DNA of 64,000 nt from Leifsonia sp. ALI-44-B (GTDB lineage: Bacteria; Actinomycetota; Actinomycetes; Actinomycetales; Microbacteriaceae). The position numbers and the translations under genes are program-made. The stretch is from the NCBI RefSeq assembly GCF_001984125.1, contig NZ_MTQL01000006.1, forward strand, positions 62,001 to 126,000. Reading direction: 5' to 3'. Position 1 is the stretch's first letter, and every line of letters starts with the position of its first letter. The notes below the pieces were generated by a model. That model made no database searches and was not told where the DNA came from. It saw nothing but the letters and a program-made list of their open reading frames with translations. This document shows positions 50,172-59,241 of this stretch, in pieces.

Positions 50172-51323
50172 ATGCGCATCTTGCACACCTCCGACTGGCA
50201 TATCGGCCGCACGTTCCACGGCCACGCCACCGTCGATGCGTTGCACGGGGTGTTGCAGTCGCTCGCCCAGATCGTGCGCGATGAGCGGGTCGACGTGGTC
50301 GTCGTCGCGGGTGACATCTTCGATTCGGCAATGCCGTCGGGCGAGCACTTCCGCGTACTCACGGCCGCGCTCACCGCTCTGCGCGAGGCCGGCGCCGTGG
50401 TGGTCGCCACGAGCGGCAATCACGACTCTGCGGCGCGGCTCGGGTTTCAGTCGAGCTTTGCGCGGCTCGCCGGCATCCACGTGTTGACCGATCCCGAGCG
50501 CATGCTCGAGCCCGTCACGGTCGATGGCGTGCACATCTATGGCATCCCTTATCTCGAGCCCTCGCTCGTGCGCCACCTCTTTCCCGGCGAGACCCTGCGT
50601 CGGCACAACGACGTCTTGGCGCGCGTCATGCAGCGCGTGCGCGACGACGCCGAGGCGCGCGGGGGTCGATACATCGTGGCCTCACACAGCTTCGTGGGCG
50701 CGGTCGGCGCCCCCGACGAGGCATCGGATGTCGAGAGGGACATCACGGCCGGCGGGCTCGACATCGTGTCGCTCGACGTGTTCGACGGGCCGGACTACGT
50801 GGCGCTCGGCCACATCCACGGTCGGGCTGTGCTGACCGAACGCATCCGCTATTCGGGGGCACCTCTGCACTACTCCTTCTCCGAGGCGGGCAAGCCGCGG
50901 GGCGTCTGGATCGTCGACCTCGACGACGACGGCTTCGCGGGGGCGCGGTGGGTCGACCTTCCGATCCCGCGCCGCCTGTCGGTTCTGACGGGCACCATCG
51001 ATGAGCTGCTGACGCTCGACCGGTTCGCGCCGGCCGAGGATGACTGGGTATCCGCCATCCTGACCGACGATGTGAGGCCCCTCGACGCCATGGCCCGCCT
51101 GCGCGCGCGTTTCCCGTGGTGCGCCACCCTCGAGCACCGACCGGCGACGACGGCGCCCGCTTCGACCGAAAGTTATGCGGCGCGCATCGCCCAGAAGAGC
51201 GACCTCGACATCGTCGACGGTTTCCTGGGCCACGTGCGCAACGGGCAGGCTCTCACCGCCGCCGAGCGCGAGCTGGTGCTCGACGCGCTCGGCGAGCTCG
51301 ACGCGGACGGGGTGGCCTCGTGA
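50172..51323 (+). CDS. sbcD: Exonuclease subunit SbcD (Mre11-like)
   Basis: A 383-residue calcineurin-like phosphoesterase. Metal-binding motifs appear in order: HTSDWHIG (residues 5-12), VAGDIFD (45-51), SGNHDS (about 80-85), ASHSFVG and GHIHGRA. With SbcC it forms the ATP-driven nuclease that cuts hairpins and blocked double-strand ends. GTGA overlap links it to sbcC. The 163-bp upstream region, shared with the divergent acidic-protein gene, probably holds its promoter, but no clean box is seen. Confidence 0.95.
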   Translation: MRILHTSDWHIGRTFHGHATVDALHGVLQSLAQIVRDERVDVVVVAGDIFDSAMPSGEHFRVLTAALTALREAGAVVVATSGNHDSAARLGFQSSFARLAGIHVLTDPERMLEPVTVDGVHIYGIPYLEPSLVRHLFPGETLRRHNDVLARVMQRVRDDAEARGGRYIVASHSFVGAVGAPDEASDVERDITAGGLDIVSLDVFDGPDYVALGHIHGRAVLTERIRYSGAPLHYSFSEAGKPRGVWIVDLDDDGFAGARWVDLPIPRRLSVLTGTIDELLTLDRFAPAEDDWVSAILTDDVRPLDAMARLRARFPWCATLEHRPATTAPASTESYAARIAQKSDLDIVDGFLGHVRNGQALTAAERELVLDALGELDADGVAS

Positions 51324-54300
51324 AGATCAACGCGCTCACGTTTGCCGGCATCGGGCCCTACAAGGCCGAGCAGCACATCGACTTCGATGCGCTCGAAGAC
51401 GACGGCATCTACCTCATCTCGGGCAAGACGGGTGCGGGCAAGTCGACCATTCTCGACGCCATCTGCTTCGCGCTCTATAACGCCGTGCCGCGTTTCGACG
51501 GCGGCCCGAGCCAGACGCGTCTGCGCAGCGACTATTGCGCGCCCGAGGACCCCTCGTTCGTCACGCTCGAGTTCTCGGTGCACGCAGATCGCTACCGGGT
51601 GACGCGCACGCCCGAATACGTGCGCCCGGCCAAGCGTGGCGGTGGGCTCACGACACAGAAGCAGACGGCCGTGTTGGAGCGGCTCGAGGCCGGCGAGTGG
51701 CGGGGCATCGCGGCCCGGCCGGTCGACGTCTTTCCCGAGATAGACCGCATCGTCGGGCTGAACAAAGATCAGTTCTTGCAGGTCATCCTGCTGGCGCAGA
51801 ACCGCTTCCAAGAGTTTTTGCTGGCGAAGAACGACGATCGCCTGCAGGTGTTGCGCAGCCTCTTCGGCACACGCCGCTTCGGCGACCTCGAACAGATCCT
51901 CGCCGATCGCCGCGCGGCGCTGAAGGGCGAGGTCGAGGCCCTCGGCGATGCGCTGCGCAGGCTCGCCGACCGGGCCGTCGCAACGGCCACGCTCGAGACC
52001 GATGGCACGCTCGAGACCGATGGCACGCTCGAGACCGATGGCACGCTCGAGACCGATGGCACGCTCGAGACCGATGGCACGCTCGAGACCGATGGCACGC
52101 TCGAGACCGATGGCACGCTCGAGGGCGATGGCACGCTCGGCGCCGACGGCGCGCCCGAGGCGGCTCTCTCCGCGCCGGCCGAGCCCGACCGCGAGTGGTT
52201 CGACCGCGTCGCCCGCTCTCTCGCGCCGCGAGTCGCGTCTGCCCGTTCGGCGCTCGATCACGCGACGAGGCAGCTGGACGAGGCCGATGGACGTGTCGCG
52301 GACGCTAAAGACATCGCCCGGCGGCATGCTCGCCGAGCCGACGCCGCGGCGACGCTCGAACGGCTCGGCGAACAGGCGGCCGACATCGCCACGCTCCGTG
52401 CGCGGCTGGCGGCCCACGAGCGGGCGCACGCATTGTGGTCCCTTCTCGACGGTGTCGACAGTGCCGATGCGGATGTCTCGCGGGCGCAGGTTCGGCTGGC
52501 CGACGCCGCAGATGGCCTGCTCGCGGATGGCGGTGCCGCGGAGGCGTTGAACGTCGCTGGCGCCGCCGACGTGCCCACGGCAGAACGCGTAGCCGGGCTC
52601 GTCGACGAGCTGAACCGCACGCTGGGCGCGATGGCCGAGGCCCTGCGCGATGAGGAGCGGGCCGTGACGCTGGCCTCTGAGCTCGCGGCCGCCGATGAGC
52701 GTCTGCTCGACATCGACGCCCGCGCCGCGGACCTGCGCGCGCGACTCGATGTGCTGCCCGAAATGCAGAACGACCTCCGCGCCCGGCGCGACGCGGCGCG
52801 TCTCACGGCAGCCCGACACGACGATCTGGCGGCGCGCGTCGACGACCTGGCGCGCAAACTGGAAGCGGCGCGAGCGGGCGAACGCGCCGGGCTGGCCGCA
52901 GCCGAAGCTCTGCGGGCCGAAGCGGACGCCGTCTCCGAGCATGCGCGCGCCGCCCAGGACTTGAGCGACCTCTTCTCACGCCGCCTCAACGGCGACGCCG
53001 CGCATCTCGCAGCGGAGCTCGAGCCCGGTGAGCCGTGCGCGGTCTGCGGTTCGCGCGAACATCCGCAGCCCGCCGTCGCTGACGGCGAAGCGGTCACGGA
53101 CGAGGCGCTGGAGGACGGCCGGGCGCGCGTCGAACGCGCCGACAAGAAATCTCAGAAGGCCGCTGACCGCCGCCGCGCCGCCGACGACGAGGTTGCGGCG
53201 CTGAAGATCGCGTCGTCGGGGCGCACGCCCGACGACCTGAGCCAGGAACTCGAGGGCCAGACCGCAGCGCTCGACGCGGCCGAAGCGGCGCGAGCAGAAG
53301 CGGCGAGGCTCGACCGGGAGGGACAACGCCTCGACACGGAGCACACCGAGGCAGCAGCCGCATCCGAACAGCTGCACCTCGAGCGGGCGGTCGTGGCCGA
53401 CACGCTCGCCGGGCTGAAGAGCCGACTGGCCGAGGCTCGAGACCGCGTCACCAGCCAGCGCGGCAGCTTCGACACGGTCGCCGACCGTGCGGATAGCATC
53501 CGGCAGACCGTGTCGGTCGCCGCGCGGTTCCTCACGGCCGCTGAAACCGCCGAAGCCGCAGAACAGGCGCTCCAACAGGCCCGCGCCGCCGTGGCACGGG
53601 CACTGGCCGACAGCGACTTCTCCTCACTCGACGAGCTGCGCGCCGCGCACCTCGAACCGGGGGAGCAGGCCGCCCACACGGCAACGGTTCGTCAGCACGA
53701 CGCCGGCCTGGCCGCCGCCGAAGCGACCCTCGCCGAGCCCGAGCTGCTGGGGTTGCCCGACGAACCGATCGATGTCGGAGTCGTCAACGAGGAACGGGAC
53801 CGGGCTCGCGAACGCGTGGCTCAGGCATCCGATGTGCACGCCGCGGTGCGGGAGCGCCAGCGCACGCTCGACGCCATCGTCGCCGAAGCGAGCGAGACCC
53901 TGCGCACCGGGGGCGAGCAGCTCGCCGCCTACACCACCATCAGGGGCCTGGCCAACGCCGTCGAAGGCAAGGAGCCGAACGACAAGCGCATGCACCTCGA
54001 GGCGTATGTGCTCGCGGCCGAACTCGAAGAGATCATCGCCGCCGCCAACGCGCGCCTGCACACCATGACGAGCGGGCGGTTCCGGCTGGAGCACGACGAC
54101 TCACGCGCCTACCGCGGGGCATCGTCCGGGCTCGGGCTCGCCATCCGTGACGAATACACCGGCAGGGCCCGGGCCACGGCGTCGCTGTCGGGCGGCGAGA
54201 CGTTCCTCGCCTCCCTCGCCCTGGCGCTCGGCCTCGCCGAGATCGTGACGAGTCGCGCCGGCGGGATCACGCTCGAAACGCTCTTCGTCGACGAAGGGTT

Positions 54301-54541
54301 CGGATCGCTCGACCGCGAGACGCTCGACATCACGCTGTCCACCCTCGACAGCCTGCGCACGGGCGGGCGCACCGTCGGCCTCATCTCCCACGTCGACGCC
54401 ATGAAAGAACAGATCCCGTCGCGGCTGCGCATCACGTCGGGGCCGACGGGCGCCAGCACCGTGCGGCAAGACGCCGTCGTCAGCCCGTTCGACAGCGCGA
54501 TCGGTCTTGTTTCGGCTGAGCGGACGGCAGCCGGAGCGTGA
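51320..54541 (+). CDS. sbcC: Exonuclease subunit SbcC (Rad50-like) with 18-bp repeat expansion
   Basis: A 1073-residue SMC-type ATPase starting with GTG in the sbcD stop. Walker A ISGKTGAGKST is near residue 34, the long coiled coil spans about 180-930 with the zinc hook CAVC at about 573-576, then the signature SLSGGETFLASLALALGLAEIV and Walker B LETLFVDEGFGSLD. It holds and opens DNA ends for SbcD. Odd: residues 225-272 consist of eight copies of a six-residue unit (LETDGT seven times, then LEGDGT), encoded by nearly identical 18-bp repeats, placed where the coiled coil begins. Such an acidic Gly-containing insert should break the coil; related proteins normally lack it. Confidence 0.93.
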   Translation: MKINALTFAGIGPYKAEQHIDFDALEDDGIYLISGKTGAGKSTILDAICFALYNAVPRFDGGPSQTRLRSDYCAPEDPSFVTLEFSVHADRYRVTRTPEYVRPAKRGGGLTTQKQTAVLERLEAGEWRGIAARPVDVFPEIDRIVGLNKDQFLQVILLAQNRFQEFLLAKNDDRLQVLRSLFGTRRFGDLEQILADRRAALKGEVEALGDALRRLADRAVATATLETDGTLETDGTLETDGTLETDGTLETDGTLETDGTLETDGTLEGDGTLGADGAPEAALSAPAEPDREWFDRVARSLAPRVASARSALDHATRQLDEADGRVADAKDIARRHARRADAAATLERLGEQAADIATLRARLAAHERAHALWSLLDGVDSADADVSRAQVRLADAADGLLADGGAAEALNVAGAADVPTAERVAGLVDELNRTLGAMAEALRDEERAVTLASELAAADERLLDIDARAADLRARLDVLPEMQNDLRARRDAARLTAARHDDLAARVDDLARKLEAARAGERAGLAAAEALRAEADAVSEHARAAQDLSDLFSRRLNGDAAHLAAELEPGEPCAVCGSREHPQPAVADGEAVTDEALEDGRARVERADKKSQKAADRRRAADDEVAALKIASSGRTPDDLSQELEGQTAALDAAEAARAEAARLDREGQRLDTEHTEAAAASEQLHLERAVVADTLAGLKSRLAEARDRVTSQRGSFDTVADRADSIRQTVSVAARFLTAAETAEAAEQALQQARAAVARALADSDFSSLDELRAAHLEPGEQAAHTATVRQHDAGLAAAEATLAEPELLGLPDEPIDVGVVNEERDRARERVAQASDVHAAVRERQRTLDAIVAEASETLRTGGEQLAAYTTIRGLANAVEGKEPNDKRMHLEAYVLAAELEEIIAAANARLHTMTSGRFRLEHDDSRAYRGASSGLGLAIRDEYTGRARATASLSGGETFLASLALALGLAEIVTSRAGGITLETLFVDEGFGSLDRETLDITLSTLDSLRTGGRTVGLISHVDAMKEQIPSRLRITSGPTGASTVRQDAVVSPFDSAIGLVSAERTAAGA
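51992..52135 (+). repeat. 18-bp tandem repeat inside sbcC (8 units)
   Basis: Seven identical copies of an 18-bp unit (starting CTCGAGACCGATGG) at 51992-52117 and one variant copy with GAGGGC at 52118-52135, each encoding Leu-Glu-(Thr/Gly)-Asp-Gly-Thr. Perfect identity at synonymous sites indicates recent expansion. Copy-number change would stay in frame. Confidence 0.95.
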
Positions 54542-54616
54542 CCTCGCGCCGACGAGGCGGACTCCCCGGCGGGAAGCGGTCCGGGCCCGCGGACCCGCGG
54601 AGGGGACAGAGGGAAG

Positions 54617-54762
54617 GCGAGAACCGCAGAGCCGGCCCCGGGCACGTGAGAATCGCAGAGCCGGCCCCGGAAGGGCGAGAACCGCAGAGGTGACCCACCC
54701 CTGGGATGCGAGAACCTCCGAAGCGGCCCCGGGAACGCAAGAACCGCAGAAGCCAGGGCCCC
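54617..54762 (+). repeat. Five degenerate copies of a GAGAACCGCAGAG-GCCCCGG element downstream of sbcC
   Basis: Copies start at about 54617, 54646, 54675, 54708 and 54737, spaced 29, 29, 33 and 29 bp. Core GAGAACCGCAGAG is followed by GCCGGCCCCGG or variants. The last copy pairs with a downstream inverted copy to make the sbcC terminator hairpin. The region 54542-54790 holds no gene; it consists of this array and the hairpin. Confidence 0.75.
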
Positions 54763-54771
54763 TGCGGTTCT
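54740..54771 (+). terminator. Hairpin between convergent sbcC and the small Lys-rich gene
   Basis: AGAACCGCAG (54740-54749) pairs with CTGCGGTTCT (54762-54771), a 10-bp stem with a 12-base loop; the 3' flank on the plus strand is TCGAAATG, so no T run. It sits between convergent genes and may end both transcripts. Confidence 0.6.
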
Positions 54772-54790
54772 CGAAATGTGCGAAAGAGTC

Positions 54791-54904
54791 TTAGTCGGAC
54801 TTGCTCTTCGACGCGGCCTTCGACTTCTTCTCGGTGCGCTTCTCTTTCAGAGTCTTTGCGGCGGCCGTCTTGGCGCCGGACTTCTTGGGGGACTTGTCGG
54901 CCAT
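54791..54904 (-). CDS. Conserved 37-residue Lys-rich protein
   Basis: A short, strongly basic protein: MADKSPKKSGAKTAAAKTL followed by KEKRTEKKSKAASKSKSD. Small proteins beginning MADKSP(K/R) with a KSLKEKRxxKKAK-like core recur in many Micrococcales and other actinobacteria, annotated as hypothetical. The Lys content suggests nucleic-acid or ribosome binding, which is inference. ATG at 54904 has AGAGG upstream; the longer frame to 55012 is not needed. It lies 64 bp downstream of the MFS gene on the same strand and ends facing sbcC. Confidence 0.75.
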   Translation of the reverse strand: MADKSPKKSGAKTAAAKTLKEKRTEKKSKAASKSKSD

Positions 54905-54968
54905 GGTGGACCTCTCCGTAGCGGAGCCAGAAAGGCTCGTCCCGCCAAGAATACGCGCAAACGCGTCC

Positions 54969-56414
54969 CTAAGCGGGATCGCCCGCCGGAATGTGCTCAA
55001 TGTCCTCGACACGCGCCCTCGGCATCAACACGGCCGCCACGACGGTGGCCGCGGCGCACACGAGAACCGCGACGAACACGGCACCCGACGCCGACTCCAC
55101 GACCGAGGGCACATTGTCGCCATTCGGCGTGGCCGCGAAGATCGCGTTCGCGATCGCCCCGAAGATCGCAACACCCACCGCGCTGCCGATCGAGCGCGCG
55201 AACATGTTCGTCCCCGTCACCACACCCCGCTCGTTCCACGGCACGCTCGACTGTGCGGCGATCAACGACGGCGTCGCGACGAGTCCGAGGCCGAGACCCA
55301 CGACGAAGCATCCGACGGCCGTGACGATGAGGTTCGGTGCGCCCGCAAACGCGACCAGGACGGCCGCCCCGGCGACGGCGAAGACCATGCCGATGAGAAC
55401 CGTGCGACGGAACCCGATGCGCAGATACAGGCGACCCGAGAGCGACGCCGAGATGGGCCATCCGATCGTCAAAGCAGCGAGCGCCAGCCCCGAGACGAGC
55501 GGCGAGACGCCGATCGAACCCTCGAGATAGGTCGGCACATACGACGTCAGCCCGATGAGGATGGCGCCCACGCCGAGCGACACGAACGTGGTCGTGAGCA
55601 AGAGGCGGCGCGAAAACACCCAGAGGGGCAGGATGGGTTCGGCGGCACGACGCTCGACGAGCACGAAGGCTGCGAGCAACACGGCGCCGAGACCGAACGC
55701 GGCGAGGCTCTGCGGCGAGTTCCACGCCCACGCCTGACCGCCCTCGAGAACCGCGAGGATGACGGCACTCAGGCCGAACGTCAACAGCACGGCACCGGCG
55801 TAGTCGACCCGGTGGCGACGGCGCTCGATGTTTTCGTGGAAGTGACGCCACAGCATCCACCCGGCGATGAGGCACAGCGGAACGTTGACGAAGAAGATCC
55901 AGCGCCACGACACGAACTCGCTGAAGACGCCGCCGAGCGTGGGGCCGACGACCGACGAGATGGCCCACACGCTCGCGAGGTAGCCCTGCGTCTTGGCGCG
56001 TTCGGCCACCGTATAGATATCGCCCGCGATGGTGATGGCCATGGGCTGCACGGCACCGGCGCCGAGGCCCTGCACGGCGCGGAACGCGATGAGGGCCGGC
56101 ATGCTCCAGGCGAAACCGCACAGGATCGAGCCGAGCAGGAAAAGGCCGACGCCGATGAGGATGAGGGGTTTGCGGCCCACCGTGTCGGCGAGCTTCGCAT
56201 AGAGCGGCACGCTGACCGCCTGTGCCAAGAGGTAGATCGAGAACAACCAGGGGAAGAGCGCGAAGCCCCCGAGGTCGCCGACGATGGACGGCACCGCGGT
56301 CGCGAGGATGGTCGAGTCGATGGCGACGAGACCCGTGCTCAGCATGAGGGCGATGAGGATTGGGCCGCGCTCAGACCGGAAGCCCACGCCCGAACGATCA
56401 ACGGTGTGCGTCAT
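54969..56414 (-). CDS. MFS exporter, 14-TM DHA2 type
   Basis: A 481-residue major facilitator with about 14 membrane segments. STGLVAIDSTILATAVPSIVGDLGG (TM1, motif D1-like), LADTVGRKPLILIGVGLF (motif A) and GLGAGAVQPMAITIAGDIY with VVGPTLGG (motif C) place it in the DHA2 drug:H+ antiporter family. ATG at 56414 with CGAGGAG just upstream is the start; the frame opens further without support. It is divergent from a second DHA2 exporter over a 306-bp region. Substrate unknown. Confidence 0.88.
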   Translation of the reverse strand: MTHTVDRSGVGFRSERGPILIALMLSTGLVAIDSTILATAVPSIVGDLGGFALFPWLFSIYLLAQAVSVPLYAKLADTVGRKPLILIGVGLFLLGSILCGFAWSMPALIAFRAVQGLGAGAVQPMAITIAGDIYTVAERAKTQGYLASVWAISSVVGPTLGGVFSEFVSWRWIFFVNVPLCLIAGWMLWRHFHENIERRRHRVDYAGAVLLTFGLSAVILAVLEGGQAWAWNSPQSLAAFGLGAVLLAAFVLVERRAAEPILPLWVFSRRLLLTTTFVSLGVGAILIGLTSYVPTYLEGSIGVSPLVSGLALAALTIGWPISASLSGRLYLRIGFRRTVLIGMVFAVAGAAVLVAFAGAPNLIVTAVGCFVVGLGLGLVATPSLIAAQSSVPWNERGVVTGTNMFARSIGSAVGVAIFGAIANAIFAATPNGDNVPSVVESASGAVFVAVLVCAAATVVAAVLMPRARVEDIEHIPAGDPA

Positions 56415-56720
56415 GAAACTCCTCGGGTAGTGGACCGGCGACAACCTTTCTCGCAACATGCCGGGGCATGCGGTTCATTCCCGTTCGAGGAAAACCCGTG
56501 CGCTCGGCGCACCGTCACGAGAAGTTAATCCCGATGTCGGCGGAATAGAGCACACTGGAGAGAACGTTGACCATCCCTGACCGGTGTCCCACTGCCCCAG
56601 GCGGCGGAACGACGTTCGATTCTCCGCGAAGCTGCGCCCACGCCGGCTTCCCGAGCCGCGTGACGCGGCCCACCCCTCACCGTGAACACTTTGTGACACG
56701 CCGTTGACAGGAAAACACAC
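56415..56720. promoter_or_regulatory. 306-bp divergent region between two MFS exporters
   Basis: No gene is visible. An inverted repeat CATGCC-GG-GGCATG lies at 56457-56470, about 43 bases before the left-hand gene, a possible operator. TTGACC (near 56568) and TTGACA (near 56703) occur, but neither has a convincing -10 at the right distance. AGGAA precedes the right-hand ATG. No regulator is encoded next to the pair. Confidence 0.5.
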
Positions 56721-58361
56721 ATGACCGAACGCACACTCTCATCCGAGAGCGGCGCGACGCCCGAAAACGGCCCCGCCTCAAGCACCTCCGAACGCACCTC
56801 CGACCTCACCGCCGGCCAGGCCGGTTCCGCACCGGCGCCCGCCGGCCCCACCGATGCCGGCCCCGCCCGCGCCTCGGCCTCGGCTACCGCAACGTCGAAC
56901 ACGGATGATGCCGCCACCCAGGCGCGCAACCGCGTCGTCATCGGCGTGCTCATCGTCTCGGCCTTCGTCGTCATCCTCAACGAGACCATCATGGGTGTCG
57001 CGCTGCCGACGCTCGACCGCGACCTCGGCATCCCCGTCTCGACGGGCCAGTGGCTCACGACCGGCTTCATGCTCACCATGGCCGTCGTCATCCCGATCAC
57101 CGGGTTCCTGCTGCAGCGTTTCAACACGCGGCCCGTCTTCATCGCCGCCATGACGCTCTTCAGCATCGGCACGCTCATCGCCGCGATGGCCCCGGGCTTC
57201 GAGATCCTGCTCGCCGGCCGCATCGTGCAGGCCACGGGCACGGCCATCATGATGCCGCTGCTCATGACCACGGTCATGACCATCGTTCCGCCCGCCTCCC
57301 GCGGTCGCATGATGGGCAACATCTCGATCGTCATCTCGGTCGCCCCCGCCGTCGGCCCCACGATCTCGGGCATCATCCTCAACACGCTCAGCTGGCGGTG
57401 GATGTTCATCATCGTGCTGCCCATCGCCGTCGCCGCCCTCATCATCGGTTCGCTGCTCATCAAGAACGTGACCACCCCGCGCAAGATGCCCCTCGACGTG
57501 CTCTCGGTCGTCCTGTCGGCCTTCGCGTTTGGCGGGCTCGTCTACGGCCTCAACGCCCTCGGCGAGGGTGCCAACGCCGAGGCCGCAGAGGGCGGTTCCG
57601 CCAGCGCCATGCCGTCGTGGCTGCCGCTCGTCGTCGGCATTGCGGCGCTCGGCCTGTTCATCTGGCGCCAGATCGCGCTGCAGAAGAAGGATGACGCGCT
57701 GCTCGACCTGCGCACGTTCCGCTCGAAGAACTTCACCATCTCGATCATCCTCATGGCCGTCAGCATGATGGCGATGTTCGGCAGCATCATCGTGTTGCCC
57801 ATCTACCTGCAGAGCGTTCTGCAGCTCGAACCGCTCGAGACCGGTCTGCTGCTCCTGCCCGGTGGCCTCGTGATGGGTATCGCGAGCCCGTTCGTCGGCC
57901 GGCTCTACGACAAGTTCGGCCCCACGCCGCTCATCGTGCCGGCCTCGGCGCTCGTGAGCCTCGTGTTCTGGGGGCTCAGCATGGCCACCGAGAGCACGCC
58001 GTTCTTCCTCATCCTGAGCGCCCACATCGCGCTGAGCATCGGCCTCGCGTTCCTCTTCACGCCGCTGCTGACATCGGCGCTCGGCTCGGTGCGCCCGCAG
58101 CTCTACTCGCACGCCAGCGCGATCGTCGGCACCGTGCAGCAGCTCGCCGGTGGCGCGGGAACCGTGCTCTTCATCGGCATGATGACGGCTCAGACCATCG
58201 CGCTGTCGACGGCCGGAGCATCCGAGGTCGTCGCGGGCGCCGGGGGAGCGCGTGCCGCGTTCCTGACGGGCGCGATCATCTCGCTGTTCGCCGTCGCCGC
58301 CGCGTTCTTCGTGCGCAAGCCCGCCGATGTGATCGGTGACGACAAGCCGGTCATGCACTAA
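56721..58361 (+). CDS. MFS exporter, 14-TM DHA2/EmrB type
   Basis: A 546-residue DHA2 transporter with a 70-residue Ser/Thr/Ala-rich N-terminal tail before TM1. NETIMGVALPTLDRDLGIPVSTGQWLTTGFMLTMAVVIPITGFL is the EmrB/LfrA-type TM1-TM2 region; LLAGRIVQATGTAIMMPLLMT (motif B) and VAPAVGPTISGIILNTLSWRWMF (motif C) follow. It probably expels drugs or lipophilic cations with proton antiport. It differs clearly from the divergent 481-residue exporter, so the two are not a recent duplication. A terminator follows. Confidence 0.9.
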   Translation: MTERTLSSESGATPENGPASSTSERTSDLTAGQAGSAPAPAGPTDAGPARASASATATSNTDDAATQARNRVVIGVLIVSAFVVILNETIMGVALPTLDRDLGIPVSTGQWLTTGFMLTMAVVIPITGFLLQRFNTRPVFIAAMTLFSIGTLIAAMAPGFEILLAGRIVQATGTAIMMPLLMTTVMTIVPPASRGRMMGNISIVISVAPAVGPTISGIILNTLSWRWMFIIVLPIAVAALIIGSLLIKNVTTPRKMPLDVLSVVLSAFAFGGLVYGLNALGEGANAEAAEGGSASAMPSWLPLVVGIAALGLFIWRQIALQKKDDALLDLRTFRSKNFTISIILMAVSMMAMFGSIIVLPIYLQSVLQLEPLETGLLLLPGGLVMGIASPFVGRLYDKFGPTPLIVPASALVSLVFWGLSMATESTPFFLILSAHIALSIGLAFLFTPLLTSALGSVRPQLYSHASAIVGTVQQLAGGAGTVLFIGMMTAQTIALSTAGASEVVAGAGGARAAFLTGAIISLFAVAAAFFVRKPADVIGDDKPVMH

Positions 58362-58374
58362 GCGACCAGTCACG

Positions 58375-58414
58375 AAGAGGGGGTCATCGCCGGAAAGGGC
58401 GGTGGCCCCCTCTT
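58375..58414. terminator. Bidirectional terminator between MFS and pdxH
   Basis: AAGAGGGGG (58375-58383) pairs with CCCCCTCTT (58406-58414), followed by TCG on the plus side and preceded by GTCACG; the inner TCA/TGG bases extend the stem imperfectly. It lies between convergent genes, 14 bases after the MFS stop. Confidence 0.75.
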
Positions 58415-58453
58415 TCGTTGCACTAACGAGAGCTCAGGGCAGACACGCCCGCC

Positions 58454-59140
58454 TCAGGGCCAGAGCCGCTCCGTGTGGAACGCGTGGACGACGATTGCGT
58501 CGCCCGCGGCGCGGTAGCGCAGCCGCAGGTGTGAGCGGTCGCGGGACGCCTGCCAGAACTCGATCGTTTCGGGCACGACCCTGTAGATCGTCCACGTGGG
58601 TGAGACCAGGTCAGGGTCCTCCTCGATGCGCTGGCGCACCTCGTCGAGGGCGCGACGCGGCTCGTCGGGGTCGTCGATCACGTCGCTCTGGCGCCCGAGG
58701 AACGATTCGGCGCGGCCGCCCGTGCCGCGCGACAGGAAGCTCTCGGCGTTTTCCTCGGCCGAACCTTTGACCACCCGGCCGCGCACGCGCACCTGGCGCC
58801 CCCGGGCCGGCCAGTAGAACGTCAGTGCGGCCGCGCCTCTGGCCGCCAGCTGCTGGCCCTTGGGGCTCGACGAGCTCGTTCCGAACGACCAGCCCTCGGG
58901 CGTTGCGTCGCGCAAGATCAGCACGCGGGCATCGGGTGAGCCGTCGGCATCCACCGTCGACAGTGTCATGGCGTTGGGATCGGCGACACCCGCGTCGACG
59001 GCATCCGCGAGCCATTCGGCGAAGAGCTCGAGCGGGTCGGCGGGCGCGGTGCCGGGATCGAAGGCGGGCGGGGTTGCGCCGAACACGGTGACGCGGCCGA
59101 GGATCGATCGGATGTCGGGGCTACCCGGAGTCTTCGTCAT
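58454..59140 (-). CDS. pdxH: Pyridoxamine 5'-phosphate oxidase
   Basis: A 228-residue FMN enzyme of vitamin B6 synthesis that oxidises pyridoxamine or pyridoxine 5'-phosphate to pyridoxal 5'-phosphate. ARVLILRDATPEGWSFGTSSSSPKGQQL (residues about 70-97), AALTFYWPARGRQVRVRGRV and the C-terminal FWQASRDRSHLRLRYR and RLWP are diagnostic. FMN-binding Arg/Lys and PLP-contact residues appear present. The frame is open upstream to 59515, but ATG at 59140 gives the normal length with GAGGGG just upstream. A related flavin/F420 pyridoxamine-oxidase-like role cannot be fully excluded, though the Arg-Leu-Trp end favours PdxH. Confidence 0.87.
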   Translation of the reverse strand: MTKTPGSPDIRSILGRVTVFGATPPAFDPGTAPADPLELFAEWLADAVDAGVADPNAMTLSTVDADGSPDARVLILRDATPEGWSFGTSSSSPKGQQLAARGAAALTFYWPARGRQVRVRGRVVKGSAEENAESFLSRGTGGRAESFLGRQSDVIDDPDEPRRALDEVRQRIEEDPDLVSPTWTIYRVVPETIEFWQASRDRSHLRLRYRAAGDAIVVHAFHTERLWP

Positions 59141-59241
59141 CCCCTCACCCTGCCACAGACTGTGCCGAGCGAGCCGGAACCACTCGCCGACCGCCGTCAA
59201 GGGGGCTGACGCACGACACCCTGGAATGAGAATCTCTGAGC

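Noticed and set aside
54617-54771. CRISPR array
   Set aside because: The 29-bp spacing is suggestive, but the copies are degenerate, the intervening sequence is not unique spacer-like sequence, and no cas genes are near.
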